A stretch of DNA of 64,000 nucleotides, taken from the NCBI RefSeq assembly GCF_016466415.2, contig NZ_CP066771.1, positions 2,728,001 to 2,792,000 on the forward strand, read 5' to 3'. Below the pieces are notes generated by a model. That model was not told where the DNA came from. It did not search any database and saw only the letters and a list, made by a program, of their open reading frames with translations. Below are positions 22,968 through 32,411 of this stretch, one piece after another. The stretch's first letter is position 1. Every line of letters starts with the position of its first letter. The stretch is from Ralstonia pickettii. GTDB lineage: Bacteria > Pseudomonadota > Gammaproteobacteria > Burkholderiales > Burkholderiaceae. Both the position numbers and the translations under genes were made by a program.

Positions 22968-23429
22968 GTGACAGAAACGACCCTCCACGATGCGCAGGCC
23001 CTGGCTGAAGCGGCCTGCAAAAGCATGTTCGACGCCGATGCCTGCACCCGCTGGCTCGGCATGCGCGTGGAGGCGGTCGCGCCCGGCTATGCACGGCTGT
23101 CCATGGCGGTGCGGCCTGAATTCCTCAACGGGCATCGCACCTGTCATGGCGGGCTCATCTTCACGCTCGCCGACTCGGCTTTTGCGTTTGCCTGCAACAG
23201 CCATAACCACAACACGGTGGCGGCTGGTTGCAGCGTCGAATTCCTGCGCCCGGCGCACGGCGGCGACACCCTCACAGCCGAGGCAACCGAGCAGGTGTTA
23301 TCCGGCCGCCACGGCATCTACGACGTACGCGTGACAAACCAGGCCGGGGAGGTGGTTGCCATGTTTCGCGGCAAGTCTGCACAGATTCGCGGCCAGGTCA
23401 TTCCGGTCCCTGGCAGCCCAGAACCCTAG
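22968..23429 (+). CDS. paaI: Phenylacetate-pathway hotdog thioesterase
   Basis: A 153-residue hotdog-fold acyl-CoA thioesterase thought to release CoA from stalled phenylacetyl-CoA intermediates. The signature RTCHGGLIFTLADSAFAFACNS contains the catalytic Asp. It starts with GTG (22968) after AAGGACATCAGC, 10 bp behind the paaG stop. An ATG much further upstream lies inside paaG and is rejected. Confidence 0.92.
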   Translation: MTETTLHDAQALAEAACKSMFDADACTRWLGMRVEAVAPGYARLSMAVRPEFLNGHRTCHGGLIFTLADSAFAFACNSHNHNTVAAGCSVEFLRPAHGGDTLTAEATEQVLSGRHGIYDVRVTNQAGEVVAMFRGKSAQIRGQVIPVPGSPEP

Positions 23430-23484
23430 TTCGACGTCTTATAAAGCCCTCCACAAAACCGCATCACCATTAGAGGACGCCTCA

Positions 23485-23604
23485 GAACCTGTTCACGATC
23501 CGTAGCGAGCGGCCCGAGGTTGGCCCGAGAAGCGCAACCGTACATGGGTACGGCGAGCATCGCAGGGCCAAGATCGGGACGTGCATAGGACCGTGAGCAG
23601 GTTC
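23485..23604. repeat. 120-bp imperfect palindrome (MITE- or REP-like element) between paaI and paaK
   Basis: Outer arms 23485-23500 (GAACCTGTTCACGATC) and 23589-23604 match in 14 of 16 positions as inverted repeats. Middle arms 23511-23526 and 23565-23580 match in 13 of 16. The exact centre is a perfect CCGTAC-ATGG-GTACGG hairpin (23538-23553). The whole unit is symmetric about 23545 and could fold as one long stem. It contains no convincing gene and sits between paaI and the paaK ribosome site. A dispersed repeat is inferred from the form; copy number was not tested. Confidence 0.7.
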
Positions 23605-23631
23605 GCACGACGGCGTCCCGAGGAGACCCGC

Positions 23632-24936
23632 ATGCGCCCCCGCTCGACCGACCTGCCGCTCGATCCGATCGAGACCGCCAGCCGTGACGCCATCCAGGCT
23701 CTGCAGCTTGAACGCCTGAAGCGCAGCCTCGCGCATGCGTACGAGAACGTGCCCGCCTACCGGGCCAAGTTCGACGCGGCGGGCGTGCATCCGTCGGACT
23801 TGCGATCGCTTGCCGATCTGGCGAGGTTTCCGTTCACGACCAAGACCGATCTGCGCGACAACTATCCGTTCGGCATGTTTGCGGTGCCGCAGGACCGGAT
23901 CGCACGCATCCACGCGTCGTCGGGCACGACAGGCAAACCCACGGTTGTCGGCTACACGCTGGCCGACATTGATACATGGGCCGGCTTGGTGGCGCGCTCG
24001 ATCCGGGCGGCGGGCGCCCGGCGCGGCGACAAGGTCCACGTGAGCTATGGCTACGGGCTTTTTACCGGCGGCCTAGGGGCGCATTACGGCGTGGAGCGTG
24101 CGGGGCTGACGGCCATCCCGTTCGGCGGCGGACAGACCGAGCGGCAAGTGCAGCTCATCAACGATTTTCAGCCGCAGATCATCATGGTCACGCCCAGCTA
24201 CATGCTGGCGATCGCCGACGAGTTTGAGCGCCAGGGGATGGACCCGGCAGCGTCAAGCCTGCAGATCGGCATCTTCGGCGCCGAACCATGGACGCCCGAA
24301 ATGCGCAGCGCCATCGAAGCGCGCATGGGGCTTTCGGCAGTCGATATCTACGGCCTGTCAGAGGTGATGGGGCCCGGCGTCGCCAGCGAATGCGCCGAAA
24401 CCAAGGACGGCCCGACCATCTGGGAAGACCATTTCTATCCGGAGATCATCGATCCGGAAACCGGCGAGGTGCTGCCCGACGGCGAATTCGGCGAACTGGT
24501 CTTCACGTCGCTGACCAAGGAAGCGATGCCCGTGGTGCGCTATCGCACGCGCGATCTGACGCGTCTATTGCCGGGCACCGCCCGCCCGGGCTTCCGGCGC
24601 ATGGAAAAAATCACCGGGCGCTGCGACGACATGATGATCGTGCGCGGCGTGAACGTGTTCCCATCGCAGATCGAGGAATTGATCCTGAAGCACGCGGCGC
24701 TGTCGCCGCACTACCAGTGCGTGCTCGGCAAGGAAGGACCGCTGGACACGCTGACGGTGCGGATCGAGGCGGCGCTGGGCGTGCCGGCTGACGCGGCCCA
24801 GTCGGCGAGCAGCCAACTGGCGCACGAAATCAAGTCGTTGATTGGCGTGACCGCCGCGATTGAGACGCTCGCCAGCGGTGGAATCGAGCGGTCAGTCGGC
24901 AAGGCGCGCCGTGTGGTGGACTTGCGGCGCGGTTAG
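23632..24936 (+). CDS. paaK: Phenylacetate-CoA ligase
   Basis: A 434-residue AMP-forming ligase that activates phenylacetate to phenylacetyl-CoA, the first step of the paa pathway. The ATP loop SSGTTGKPTVVGYT lies near residue 100, followed by YGLSEVMGPGVASEC near residue 240 and the C-terminal lysine region near GGIERSVGKARRV. The ATG at 23632 follows GAGGAGACCC. The gene is about 200 bp from paaI because the palindromic element intervenes. Confidence 0.95.
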   Translation: MRPRSTDLPLDPIETASRDAIQALQLERLKRSLAHAYENVPAYRAKFDAAGVHPSDLRSLADLARFPFTTKTDLRDNYPFGMFAVPQDRIARIHASSGTTGKPTVVGYTLADIDTWAGLVARSIRAAGARRGDKVHVSYGYGLFTGGLGAHYGVERAGLTAIPFGGGQTERQVQLINDFQPQIIMVTPSYMLAIADEFERQGMDPAASSLQIGIFGAEPWTPEMRSAIEARMGLSAVDIYGLSEVMGPGVASECAETKDGPTIWEDHFYPEIIDPETGEVLPDGEFGELVFTSLTKEAMPVVRYRTRDLTRLLPGTARPGFRRMEKITGRCDDMMIVRGVNVFPSQIEELILKHAALSPHYQCVLGKEGPLDTLTVRIEAALGVPADAAQSASSQLAHEIKSLIGVTAAIETLASGGIERSVGKARRVVDLRRG

Positions 24937-24948
24937 TCCGTGTCCGTC

Positions 24949-26103
24949 CTAGCGGGTGGCGACGCCGACGCTGCCGCCCTTCGGAACGAGCACCCACAGG
25001 CGCCCCGCCTGCTTCATGCGCCCGGCCAGGTCGCCGGCAGCATCGCCATGGCCAAAGTAATAGTCGGCTCGCACGGCACCGCGAATGGCCGATCCCACGT
25101 CCTGCGCAAACACGAGCTTCTGGATCGGATCGGTCGACAGCGGCTTGGTCGTCGACAGGAATACCGGCGAGCCCAGCGGAATGTAGGTCGGGTCGACGGC
25201 GATCGAGCGCTCGTCGGTGAGCGGCACGCCCAGCTTGCCGATCGGGCCGCCCGTGTTGCCCGGCGTTTCGGCAAAGAACACGTAGCGCGGATTGATGTTG
25301 AGCATCTCTTCCACACGACTTGGATTGGCGCGCGCCCAGGCCTTGATGCCCTGCATGGTCGCCTGTACGGGTGTGATCTCACCCATGTCGAGCAGCCAGC
25401 GCGCAAATGAGCGGAACGGCTGGTTGTTCGTACCACCCACGCCCAGGCGCATGATGCCGCCCTCTTCCAACTGGACCTGGCCCGAACCCTGGATCTGTAG
25501 GAACGCCGCTTCGACCGGATCGTCCACCCAGACAATTTCTTGCCCCTGAAGCGCCGGACTGCGGATCAATTGCGCGCGCGCCGGCAGCGTCTTGCCGCGC
25601 CATGCAGGGGGCATGCGGTACAGCGGCGTCTGATAGACCCCGTGGCGGGTGCGCGAGCCGCGCAGCAGCGGTTCGTAGTAACCGGTGATGAGGCCGCTGT
25701 CGGTGCCGTCCTCCTTCACCACGCGATACGGCGTGAAGTTGTCTTCAAAGAAGACTCGCATGGCGATCGGGTCGCCGGCATCGACCATCAGGCCAGCGGC
25801 GCACACGCGCGACCAATCGGCGCGGCGCTTCATCGCCTGGCAGTTGGATTGGAGCGCGGGCCAGGCAGAGGCGAGGTCATCGGCGGTCCACCCGGACACA
25901 TCGGCCCAGGTGGCGGGGGCCAGATGCCCGCCGAGCGTGCCGGTGGGCGCTTGCGGCGTTTCGACGCGCGGCGGAGGCCCGCTCGTGCAGGCTGCCAGCA
26001 TTGCGGCGACCAGGGCTGCGGCAAAGGAACCAAACCGGGCAGCCCATCGGCGGCGCAGAGCGTTGCGGGCTGGTGTCAATGCGTCCAAGGTTGCTGCTGT
26101 CAT
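24949..26103 (-). CDS. mltA: Membrane-bound lytic murein transglycosylase A
   Basis: A 384-residue outer-membrane lipoprotein that cleaves peptidoglycan to anhydromuropeptides. The lipobox LAAC lies near residue 39, then the MltA domain (GLITGYYEP, GVYQTPLYR, LQIQGSGQVQL) and a C-terminal 3D domain with the catalytic Asp in VFAQDVGSAIRGAVRADYYFG. It converges with paaK (12-bp gap) and is divergent from a small membrane protein gene. Confidence 0.94.
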   Translation of the reverse strand: MTAATLDALTPARNALRRRWAARFGSFAAALVAAMLAACTSGPPPRVETPQAPTGTLGGHLAPATWADVSGWTADDLASAWPALQSNCQAMKRRADWSRVCAAGLMVDAGDPIAMRVFFEDNFTPYRVVKEDGTDSGLITGYYEPLLRGSRTRHGVYQTPLYRMPPAWRGKTLPARAQLIRSPALQGQEIVWVDDPVEAAFLQIQGSGQVQLEEGGIMRLGVGGTNNQPFRSFARWLLDMGEITPVQATMQGIKAWARANPSRVEEMLNINPRYVFFAETPGNTGGPIGKLGVPLTDERSIAVDPTYIPLGSPVFLSTTKPLSTDPIQKLVFAQDVGSAIRGAVRADYYFGHGDAAGDLAGRMKQAGRLWVLVPKGGSVGVATR

Positions 26104-26177
26104 GCGTGTTTCATCCTGTCCGGTGCGGCCGCGAGCTTGGCTACAATGCCTCGCACCCGAGCTTCCCGCCGTCGACC

Positions 26178-26411
26178 ATGAGCCAATTCTTTGAAAACCA
26201 TCCGATGATGCTGTTCGGCCTGGAGGCCGGCGTGGCGCTGTTCCTGCTGATCTTCATCGTGATCTGGACCATGTCGGGCGCCAAGAAGCATCCGCGCCCG
26301 CTGCGTGCGCCTCCCGACCACCCGTCGCGCCACGGCGACGCAGCCAAGCCTTCGCAATCGACCGAAGCGCCGCCAAAAGATTCTCAGGCCGCCAATTCCG
26401 ACGCGCCCTGA
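26178..26411 (+). CDS. Small single-pass membrane protein
   Basis: A 77-residue protein of unknown function. One transmembrane helix (about residues 11-31, MLFGLEAGVALFLLIFIVIW) is followed by a basic patch (KKHPR) and a Pro/Ser/Lys-rich disordered tail. It is divergent from mltA and ends 7 bp from the apaG stop. Composition fits a real gene, but no family was recognised. Confidence 0.6.
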   Translation: MSQFFENHPMMLFGLEAGVALFLLIFIVIWTMSGAKKHPRPLRAPPDHPSRHGDAAKPSQSTEAPPKDSQAANSDAP

Positions 26412-26418
26412 TTCCCGA

Positions 26419-26793
26419 TCAGTGCAGCATGCGCGGCATCACCAGCGCAAATTCGGGGATGGGCGCCTCGAAACGGTGGCCGTCTTCCGCCACGCAGAAG
26501 TATTCGCCGCGCATCGTGCCCACGGGCGTCTTGATGGTCGCCCAGCTCGTGTATTCGAACGACTCGCCCGGTGGCAGCAGCGGCTGATGGCCGACCACGC
26601 CAAGGCCGTTCACTTCCTGCACCTGCTCTTCGGCGTCGGTGATCACCCAGTGGCGGGAAATGAGCTGGCTCGGCACGTCGCCGGTGTTGCGGATGGTGAT
26701 GGTGTAGGCGAAGGCGTAGTTGCCCTGCTCGGGCTCGGATTGCTCCGGCAGATAGCGCGTCCGGACCTGGACGGTGAGTTCGTAGCTGGGCAT
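26419..26793 (-). CDS. apaG: ApaG domain protein
   Basis: A 124-residue protein of the ApaG/FixG-like immunoglobulin fold family (PF04379), linked to magnesium and cobalt resistance in enterobacteria; its biochemical role is unclear. Signatures: YLPEQSEPEQGNYAFAYTITIRN-type opening, then QLISRHWVITDA and VVGHQPLLPPGESFEYTS. The inner ATG at 26791-26793 (MPSYELTV) is chosen because it gives the usual 124-residue length. Confidence 0.93.
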   Translation of the reverse strand: MPSYELTVQVRTRYLPEQSEPEQGNYAFAYTITIRNTGDVPSQLISRHWVITDAEEQVQEVNGLGVVGHQPLLPPGESFEYTSWATIKTPVGTMRGEYFCVAEDGHRFEAPIPEFALVMPRMLH

Positions 26794-26936
26794 GTCGATC
26801 CACAATCAGAATTGGCGCCCATTGTGCGGCATGGCCGTGGCAGCGGCAAGGCGCGGGCAGACGGCCGATCCGGCTAAAATAGCGCCCTTCTTTGCGCATT
26901 CGCGTGAAAGTTCGCGCGCCTTATCCGTCTCCCATC

Positions 26937-27662
26937 ATGTCCGCAGCCATCGATCCGTCCGGTTTCCGCATCGCCCCGTCCATCCTGTCCGCCGACTTTG
27001 CCCGCCTGGGCGAAGAAGTGCGCCGCGTGCTCGAATCGGGCGCCGACTGGATTCACTTCGATGTGATGGACAACCACTATGTGCCGAACCTGACTGTCGG
27101 GCCGCTGGTCTGCGAGGCGATCCGCCCACACGCGCAAAAGGACGGCAAGCCGGTGCCCATCGACGTGCACCTGATGGTCAGCCCGGTTGATCGCATCATT
27201 CCGGACTTTGCCAAGGCCGGCGCCGACCTGATCACGTTCCACCCGGAAGCTTCCGAGCACATCGACCGCTCGCTCGCGCTGATCCGCGACAACGGCTGCA
27301 AGGCCGGCCTCGTCTTCAACCCGGCCACGCCGCTGCACTATCTTGACCACGTGATGGATCGCCTGGACATGGTGCTGATCATGTCGGTCAACCCGGGCTT
27401 TGGCGGCCAGTCGTTCATCCCGGAGGCGCTGAACAAGCTGCGCGCCGTGCGCCAGAAGCTTGACGCATACCAAGACAAGACCGGCCGAAAGATCCTGCTT
27501 GAGATTGACGGGGGGGTGAAGGCCGACAACATCGCCGAGATTGCCAAGGCCGGCGCCGACACGTTCGTCGCGGGTTCGGCCGTGTTCGGCAAGCCGGATG
27601 CGGATGGCGGCTACCGGGGCACCGTTGGGGCGTTGCGCCAAGCGTTGGCCTCCCTGGCATGA
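26937..27662 (+). CDS. rpe: Ribulose-phosphate 3-epimerase
   Basis: A 241-residue TIM-barrel enzyme that interconverts ribulose-5-phosphate and xylulose-5-phosphate in the pentose phosphate and Calvin pathways. Metal and catalytic motifs: [43 protein letters not shown] and EIDGGV. The stop overlaps the gph start (ATGA), so the two are coupled. The rpe-gph-trpE order is common in Beta- and Gammaproteobacteria. Confidence 0.96.
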   Translation: MSAAIDPSGFRIAPSILSADFARLGEEVRRVLESGADWIHFDVMDNHYVPNLTVGPLVCEAIRPHAQKDGKPVPIDVHLMVSPVDRIIPDFAKAGADLITFHPEASEHIDRSLALIRDNGCKAGLVFNPATPLHYLDHVMDRLDMVLIMSVNPGFGGQSFIPEALNKLRAVRQKLDAYQDKTGRKILLEIDGGVKADNIAEIAKAGADTFVAGSAVFGKPDADGGYRGTVGALRQALASLA

Positions 27663-28390
27663 CGACAGGCCTGCTACCCGCCGGCCCCGTTCGCGCCGTC
27701 ATCATCGACCTCGACGGGACGATGGTCGACACGGCGGGCGACTTCCACGCCGCCATCAATGCGATGCTCGAGGCGCTTGGCGCCACGCCGGACATGCCGT
27801 CCGAGGAAGTGGTCGGCTACGTCGGCAAGGGCTCGGAAAATCTCGTACGGCGCGTGCTGGATGCGCGCCTGCCACCCGCCCAGGCCAACAGTCGCTTTGC
27901 CGAAGGGCTGGAGGCCTACCAACGCGCCTACATCGCCATCAACGGTAAATACGTAAACGTGTATGAAGGCGTGCGCGAGGGGCTGGCTGCACTGTACGAC
28001 ATGGGTCTCGCCCTCGCGTGCGTGACGAACAAGCCACACGATTTCACGCAGCCGCTTCTGGCGCAACTCGGCCTGAACACGTATTTCGACCTCGTCTACC
28101 CAGGCGACGCCTTCCAATATCGCAAGCCCGATCCGTACCCCATGCTGCGGGTGGCCGAGGCATTTGGCGTGGCCCCGGCTGAAATCGTGGCCATTGGCGA
28201 CTCCGAAAACGACGCCCGCGCGGCCCGTGCCGCCGGCATGCGCGTGCTGGCGGTGCCGTATGGCTACAACCACGGCCAGCCTATACAGGGCGCGGGAGCC
28301 GATGCTATAGTCGGGACACTTTTTGCGGCAGCCGAGTTGATCCGGCCCTATGCAGAGCCACGCAACGCAATCTCTGCCGCTTCCAACTGA
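27659..28390 (+). CDS. gph: Phosphoglycolate phosphatase
   Basis: A 243-residue HAD-family phosphatase removing phosphate from 2-phosphoglycolate. Motif I is [11 protein letters not shown] (nucleophile Asp), motif [12 protein letters not shown], motif III with Lys in [11 protein letters not shown], motif [13 protein letters not shown]. It overlaps rpe by four bases. Its 3' end probably contains the promoter for the trp leader (TGC-TATAGT at 28304-28311). Confidence 0.94.
   Translation: MTTGLLPAGPVRAVIIDLDGTMVDTAGDFHAAINAMLEALGATPDMPSEEVVGYVGKGSENLVRRVLDARLPPAQANSRFAEGLEAYQRAYIAINGKYVNVYEGVREGLAALYDMGLALACVTNKPHDFTQPLLAQLGLNTYFDLVYPGDAFQYRKPDPYPMLRVAEAFGVAPAEIVAIGDSENDARAARAAGMRVLAVPYGYNHGQPIQGAGADAIVGTLFAAAELIRPYAEPRNAISAASN
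28304..28311 (+). promoter_or_regulatory. Candidate extended -10 promoter for the trp leader
   Basis: TGC-TATAGT inside the 3' end of gph matches an extended -10 element; no convincing -35 is seen. It would start a transcript about 80 bases before the putative leader peptide. Inferred only. Confidence 0.35.
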
Positions 28391-28396
28391 CGATCC

Positions 28397-28483
28397 ATGT
28401 TCCTGAATCGCAAACGCGTCGACGCTGGTGGTGACCGGGGGGCCTGGCCCTGGCGGCCCTGGCACGCCCTCGTCCGGGCGTAA
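28397..28483 (+). CDS. trpL: Putative trp operon leader peptide
   Basis: A 28-codon ORF, six bases after the gph stop and 308 bases before trpE, ending in TAA. Codons 17, 19 and 22 are TGG, giving the cluster WPWRPW, the hallmark of Trp attenuator leaders. Trp is rare elsewhere and three within six residues just before trpE is unlikely by chance. The Shine-Dalgarno is weak. I could not identify by eye an unambiguous terminator/antiterminator pair in the following 300 bases, so the attenuation mechanism remains an inference. Confidence 0.65.
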   Translation: MFLNRKRVDAGGDRGAWPWRPWHALVRA

Positions 28484-28791
28484 GCGTTTGCACGGCTGCT
28501 GATCGTTCTTCCTCGGTTTCGGCACTCTGGCGCGCCACGAACGCGCCGCCCAAACCACCCCCGCATCTCCTGCCCCAAACGCTGACCGCCCGCCGGTCTT
28601 CCGCTGGCCCGCTTTCGGCTGCGGACGACCCTTGCGGGATCGCACGGTCGCTTTTACGACGTTCGCGCGTTCCCATCCCTGATGTTCTGCTAACGTTCCG
28701 ACGGCATCATCGACGCTCTTGCGTTTGCCGTGGACCGAATGCATGCCGGCGGGCGAGCACCTGCCCGCCCGGCGAATCGACCTGACCGCTC
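28484..28791 (+). promoter_or_regulatory. trp leader region between leader peptide and trpE
   Basis: About 300 bases without a convincing gene. Hairpins visible by eye include GGCGCG-CCACGAA-CGCGCC near 28525-28545 and a strong GC stem at 28745-28773 (GCCGGCGGGC paired with GCCCGCCCGGC, one bulge), close to the trpE start. One T run (CGCTTTTACG, near 28650) follows weakly paired sequence. It is presumed to hold the regulatory RNA folds that respond to leader translation. Confidence 0.4.
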
Positions 28792-30324
28792 ATGACCGAA
28801 CTCGAATTCAAATCGCTGGCCGACCAGGGCTACAACCGCATTCCGCTGATTGCCGAGGCACTAGCCGACCTGGAGACGCCGCTGTCGCTGTATCTGAAGC
28901 TGGCGCAATCGCACGATCGCGGCACGCATACGTTCCTGCTGGAATCGGTGGTGGGCGGCGAGCGCTTTGGGCGTTACTCCTTCATCGGCCTGCATGCGCA
29001 CACGCTGCTGCGCGTGAAGGGCAATCGCACAGAAGTGGTCACCGACGGCAAGGTGGTGGAAACGAACGAAGGCAATCCGCTGGACTTCATTGCGGCGTTC
29101 GAGCGCCGCCAGAAAGTGGCTCTGCGCCCGGGCCTGCCCCGCTTCTGCGGCGGCCTCGCCGGTTATTTCGGCTACGACGCCGTGCGCTTCATCGAGCCGC
29201 GACTGGCTGACACAGCCCCGCCCGATGATCTGCAACTGCCCGACATCCAGCTCATGCTCTGCGAAGAGTTGGCCGTGATCGATAACCTGTCAGGCAAGCT
29301 TTACCTCATCGTCTACGCCGATCCGTCCAAGCCCGAGGCCTATTCACGCGCCAAGCAGCGCCTGCGCGCGCTGCGCACCAAGCTGCACCAGCCGGTGGAT
29401 GTGCCCGTGACTTCGCCGTCGGTGCGCACTGACACCATCCGCGAGTTTGACAAGACGGACTACATCAGCGCCGTACTCAAGGCCAAGGAATACATCGCCG
29501 CCGGCGACATGATGCAGGTGCAGATCGGCCAGCGGCTGGTCAAGCCGTTCCGCGATGCGCCGCTGTCGCTGTACCGCGCGCTGCGCTCGCTGAACCCGTC
29601 GCCGTACATGTACTTCTACAACTTCGGCGACATGCAGATCGTCGGGGCATCGCCGGAAATCCTGGTGCGTCAGGAAGAGCGTCGTGTGCCGGCTGCTGAA
29701 AACAATGGCAACGGCACCGACGAATCCGCCCGCATCGTCACGATCCGCCCGCTGGCCGGCACGCGCCCGCGCGGCAGCACCCCGGAACGCGATGCCGAAC
29801 TGGCCACCGAACTGCTCAACGACCCGAAGGAAATCGCCGAGCACGTCATGCTGATCGACCTGGCGCGCAACGACATCGGCCGCATTGCCGAAATCGGCTC
29901 CGTCAAGGTGACAGACCAGATGGTCATCGAGAAGTACTCGCACGTGCAGCACATCGTCAGCTCGGTCGAGGGGCGCCTGAAACCCGGCATGACCAACATG
30001 GACGTGCTGCGCGCGACCTTCCCGGCGGGCACGCTCTCGGGTGCGCCCAAGGTGCGCGCGATGGAGATCATCGACGAGCTGGAGCCGGTCAAGCGTGGCA
30101 TCTACGGCGGCGCGGTGGGCTACCTTTCGTTCTCGGGCGAGATGGACCTGGCGATCGCCATCCGCACCGGCATCATCAAGGACGGCAATCTCTATGTGCA
30201 AGCCGCCGCCGGCGTGGTGGCCGACTCGGACCCGGATGCCGAATGGAGAGAAACCGAACACAAGGCGCGCGCCGTGCTGCGTGCGGCCGAGCAAGTGCAA
30301 GACGGCCTCGACGCCGATTTCTGA
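28792..30324 (+). CDS. trpE: Anthranilate synthase component I
   Basis: A 510-residue enzyme converting chorismate to anthranilate with ammonia from TrpG. The N-terminal feedback site holds LLESV...GRYSFIG. The C-terminal chorismate-binding domain shows YKxxV-type [56 protein letters not shown] and [26 protein letters not shown] Gln/Asn-rich short insertion (ENNGNGTDE) lies before the RP-LAGTRP motif. First enzyme gene of the trp cluster. Confidence 0.96.
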   Translation: MTELEFKSLADQGYNRIPLIAEALADLETPLSLYLKLAQSHDRGTHTFLLESVVGGERFGRYSFIGLHAHTLLRVKGNRTEVVTDGKVVETNEGNPLDFIAAFERRQKVALRPGLPRFCGGLAGYFGYDAVRFIEPRLADTAPPDDLQLPDIQLMLCEELAVIDNLSGKLYLIVYADPSKPEAYSRAKQRLRALRTKLHQPVDVPVTSPSVRTDTIREFDKTDYISAVLKAKEYIAAGDMMQVQIGQRLVKPFRDAPLSLYRALRSLNPSPYMYFYNFGDMQIVGASPEILVRQEERRVPAAENNGNGTDESARIVTIRPLAGTRPRGSTPERDAELATELLNDPKEIAEHVMLIDLARNDIGRIAEIGSVKVTDQMVIEKYSHVQHIVSSVEGRLKPGMTNMDVLRATFPAGTLSGAPKVRAMEIIDELEPVKRGIYGGAVGYLSFSGEMDLAIAIRTGIIKDGNLYVQAAAGVVADSDPDAEWRETEHKARAVLRAAEQVQDGLDADF

Positions 30325-30340
30325 GGTCAAGGAGAACACC

Positions 30341-30910
30341 ATGCTGCTGATGCTCGATAACTACGACTCCTTTACCTACAACATCGTCCAGTACTTCGGC
30401 GAACTCGGCCAGGACGTGCACACGGTGCGCAACGACGAGATCACGATCGAAGAGATCGAAAAGCTGAATCCGGAGCGCATCTGCCTGTCGCCCGGCCCGT
30501 GCACGCCGACGGAAGCCGGCATCCTGGTTCCGGCGCTCAAGCACTTTGCGGGACGCATGCCCATCCTGGGCGTGTGCCTCGGGCACCAGGCCATTGCCGA
30601 TGCATTTGGCGGGCGGGTGATCCGCGCGCAGAAGGTGATGCACGGCAAGGTCAGCACCATCGAGAACACCGGCGTGGGCGTGTTCGCCAATCTGCCGCGG
30701 CATTTCAAGGTGACGCGCTATCACTCGCTCGCGATCGAGCGTGAAACGCTGCCCGACTGCCTGGAAATTACCGCCTGGACCGAAGACGGCGAAATCATGG
30801 GCGTGCGCCACAAGACGCTGCCGGTGGAAGGTGTGCAGTTCCACCCGGAATCGATCCTGTCGGAACACGGCCACGCGCTGCTCGGCAACTTCCTGAAGGA
30901 ACGCGTCTGA
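30341..30910 (+). CDS. trpG: Anthranilate synthase glutamine amidotransferase component
   Basis: A 189-residue class I glutamine amidotransferase supplying ammonia to TrpE, and probably also to aminodeoxychorismate synthase. Catalytic Cys lies in [10 protein letters not shown], His and Glu in [14 protein letters not shown], and the oxyanion segment is SPGPCTP. AAGGAGAACACC precedes the ATG, 16 bp after trpE. Its stop overlaps the next gene's start (TGATG). Confidence 0.96.
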   Translation: MLLMLDNYDSFTYNIVQYFGELGQDVHTVRNDEITIEEIEKLNPERICLSPGPCTPTEAGILVPALKHFAGRMPILGVCLGHQAIADAFGGRVIRAQKVMHGKVSTIENTGVGVFANLPRHFKVTRYHSLAIERETLPDCLEITAWTEDGEIMGVRHKTLPVEGVQFHPESILSEHGHALLGNFLKERV

Positions 30911-31359
30911 TGCGCGGCGCGTGCGCGATTGCCATGCCGCTGGCGCTGGCGCTGGCGCTGATGGCAAGCCTGCCAGCGATGGCCGGCACGCTCGAAGCCT
31001 GCCGCGCCGCCCAGCCCGAGGTCGGCAACGTCGCCCAATGCGTGCAGACCGCACGCAAGGCGGCGCAAGCGGAACTGGCATCTGCCGAATCGACACGCCG
31101 CACTGCGTTACGCGCCCGCATCGCTGCCAACAAAAGCATGGACCGCGGCGCCGCCATGGCATTCGACCGCACCGTGCGCGCACACCAACTCTATCGACAG
31201 GCCGAATGCGACCTGTCCCGCCGCCTGGCCCGCAATACGCCTGATGCCGACCTGGCTGAAGCCGCGTGCGAGGCCGATCTGTCGCGCGAGCGCATCGGCG
31301 CCTTGCGCGACGCCGCACAGCCGGCCACCCCGGCTGCGGCTCCGGCAGCGCCCAACTGA
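30910..31359 (+). CDS. Small secreted LprI-like protein within the trp cluster
   Basis: A 149-residue protein with a Sec signal peptide (cleavage near AMA-G, residue 25). The mature part is Ala/Arg-rich and predicted helical, with four cysteines spaced as in lysozyme-inhibitor LprI-like domains ([24 protein letters not shown]). The start overlaps the trpG stop by one base, so it is translationally coupled to tryptophan synthesis genes although it should be periplasmic. Function unknown; the LprI resemblance is moderate. Confidence 0.7.
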   Translation: MRGACAIAMPLALALALMASLPAMAGTLEACRAAQPEVGNVAQCVQTARKAAQAELASAESTRRTALRARIAANKSMDRGAAMAFDRTVRAHQLYRQAECDLSRRLARNTPDADLAEAACEADLSRERIGALRDAAQPATPAAAPAAPN

Positions 31360-31372
31360 ATACGAAACGACC

Positions 31373-32410
31373 ATGACCATTACACCGCAAGAAGCGCTGA
31401 CGCGCTGCATCGAGCACCGCGAAATCTTCCACGACGAGATGCTGCACTTGATGCGGCTCATCATGCGCGGCGAGATGTCGCCCGTCATGGCTGCCGCCCT
31501 CACCATGGGGCTGCGCGTCAAAAAAGAGACCATCGGCGAGATCGCGGCCGCTGCCACCGTCATGCGCGAATTCGCCACCAAGGTCGACGTGCCCGCTGAG
31601 GTGTCCGACCACTTTGTCGACATCGTCGGCACGGGCGGCGACGGCGCCAACACCTTCAACATCTCCACCGCCTCGATGTTCGTGGCGGCGGCCGCCGGCG
31701 CGCGCATCGCCAAACATGGCGGACGCGGCGTCAGCTCCAAGTCGGGCAGTGCCGATGTGCTCGAAGCGCTGGGCGTGAACATCATGCTCACGCCCGAGCA
31801 GGTGGCCGAATCGATCGAAACGGTCGGCATCGGCTTCATGTTCGCGCCCAACCACCACCCGGCCATGAAGAACGTCGCCCCGATCCGCAAGGAGCTGGGC
31901 GTGCGCACGATCTTCAACATCCTGGGGCCGCTGACCAACCCGGCCGGCGCGCCGAATATCCTGATGGGCGTGTTCCATCCGGACCTGGTCGGCATTCAGG
32001 TGCGCGTGATGCAGCGGCTGGGCGCGAAGCACGCCGTGGTCGTCTACGGCAAGGACGGCATGGACGAGGTGTCACTGGGTGCCGCCACGCTGGTCGGGGA
32101 ACTGAAGGATGGCGTGGTGACCGAATACGAAATCCATCCGGAAGACTTCGGGCTGCAGATGGTCTCCAACCGCAGCCTGAAGGTGGCCGACGCCGACGAA
32201 TCCAAAACCATGCTGATCGAAGCGCTGGAAAACAAGCCGGGCACGCCGCGCGAGATCGTCTCGCTCAACGCCGGTGCGGCACTGTACGCGGCCAACATTG
32301 CCGGCTCGATCGGCGACGGCATGAAGCTGGCCCGCGAAGCGATCGCCTCGGGCGCCGCGCGCGCCAAGCTCGACGAACTCGTGCGCGTCACCAACCAGTT
32401 CAAAGCCTGA
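31373..32410 (+). CDS. trpD: Anthranilate phosphoribosyltransferase
   Basis: A 345-residue enzyme transferring phosphoribose from PRPP to anthranilate. PRPP/Mg motif [17 protein letters not shown], anthranilate loop [22 protein letters not shown], and [10 protein letters not shown] are all intact. It starts 13 bp after the LprI-like gene and ends one base before trpC. Confidence 0.96.
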   Translation: MTITPQEALTRCIEHREIFHDEMLHLMRLIMRGEMSPVMAAALTMGLRVKKETIGEIAAAATVMREFATKVDVPAEVSDHFVDIVGTGGDGANTFNISTASMFVAAAAGARIAKHGGRGVSSKSGSADVLEALGVNIMLTPEQVAESIETVGIGFMFAPNHHPAMKNVAPIRKELGVRTIFNILGPLTNPAGAPNILMGVFHPDLVGIQVRVMQRLGAKHAVVVYGKDGMDEVSLGAATLVGELKDGVVTEYEIHPEDFGLQMVSNRSLKVADADESKTMLIEALENKPGTPREIVSLNAGAALYAANIAGSIGDGMKLAREAIASGAARAKLDELVRVTNQFKA

Positions 32411-32411
32411 T

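Noticed and set aside
30176-32032. 618-codon open frame on the minus strand
   Set aside because: Antisense of trpG, the LprI-like gene and trpD; no domain seen.
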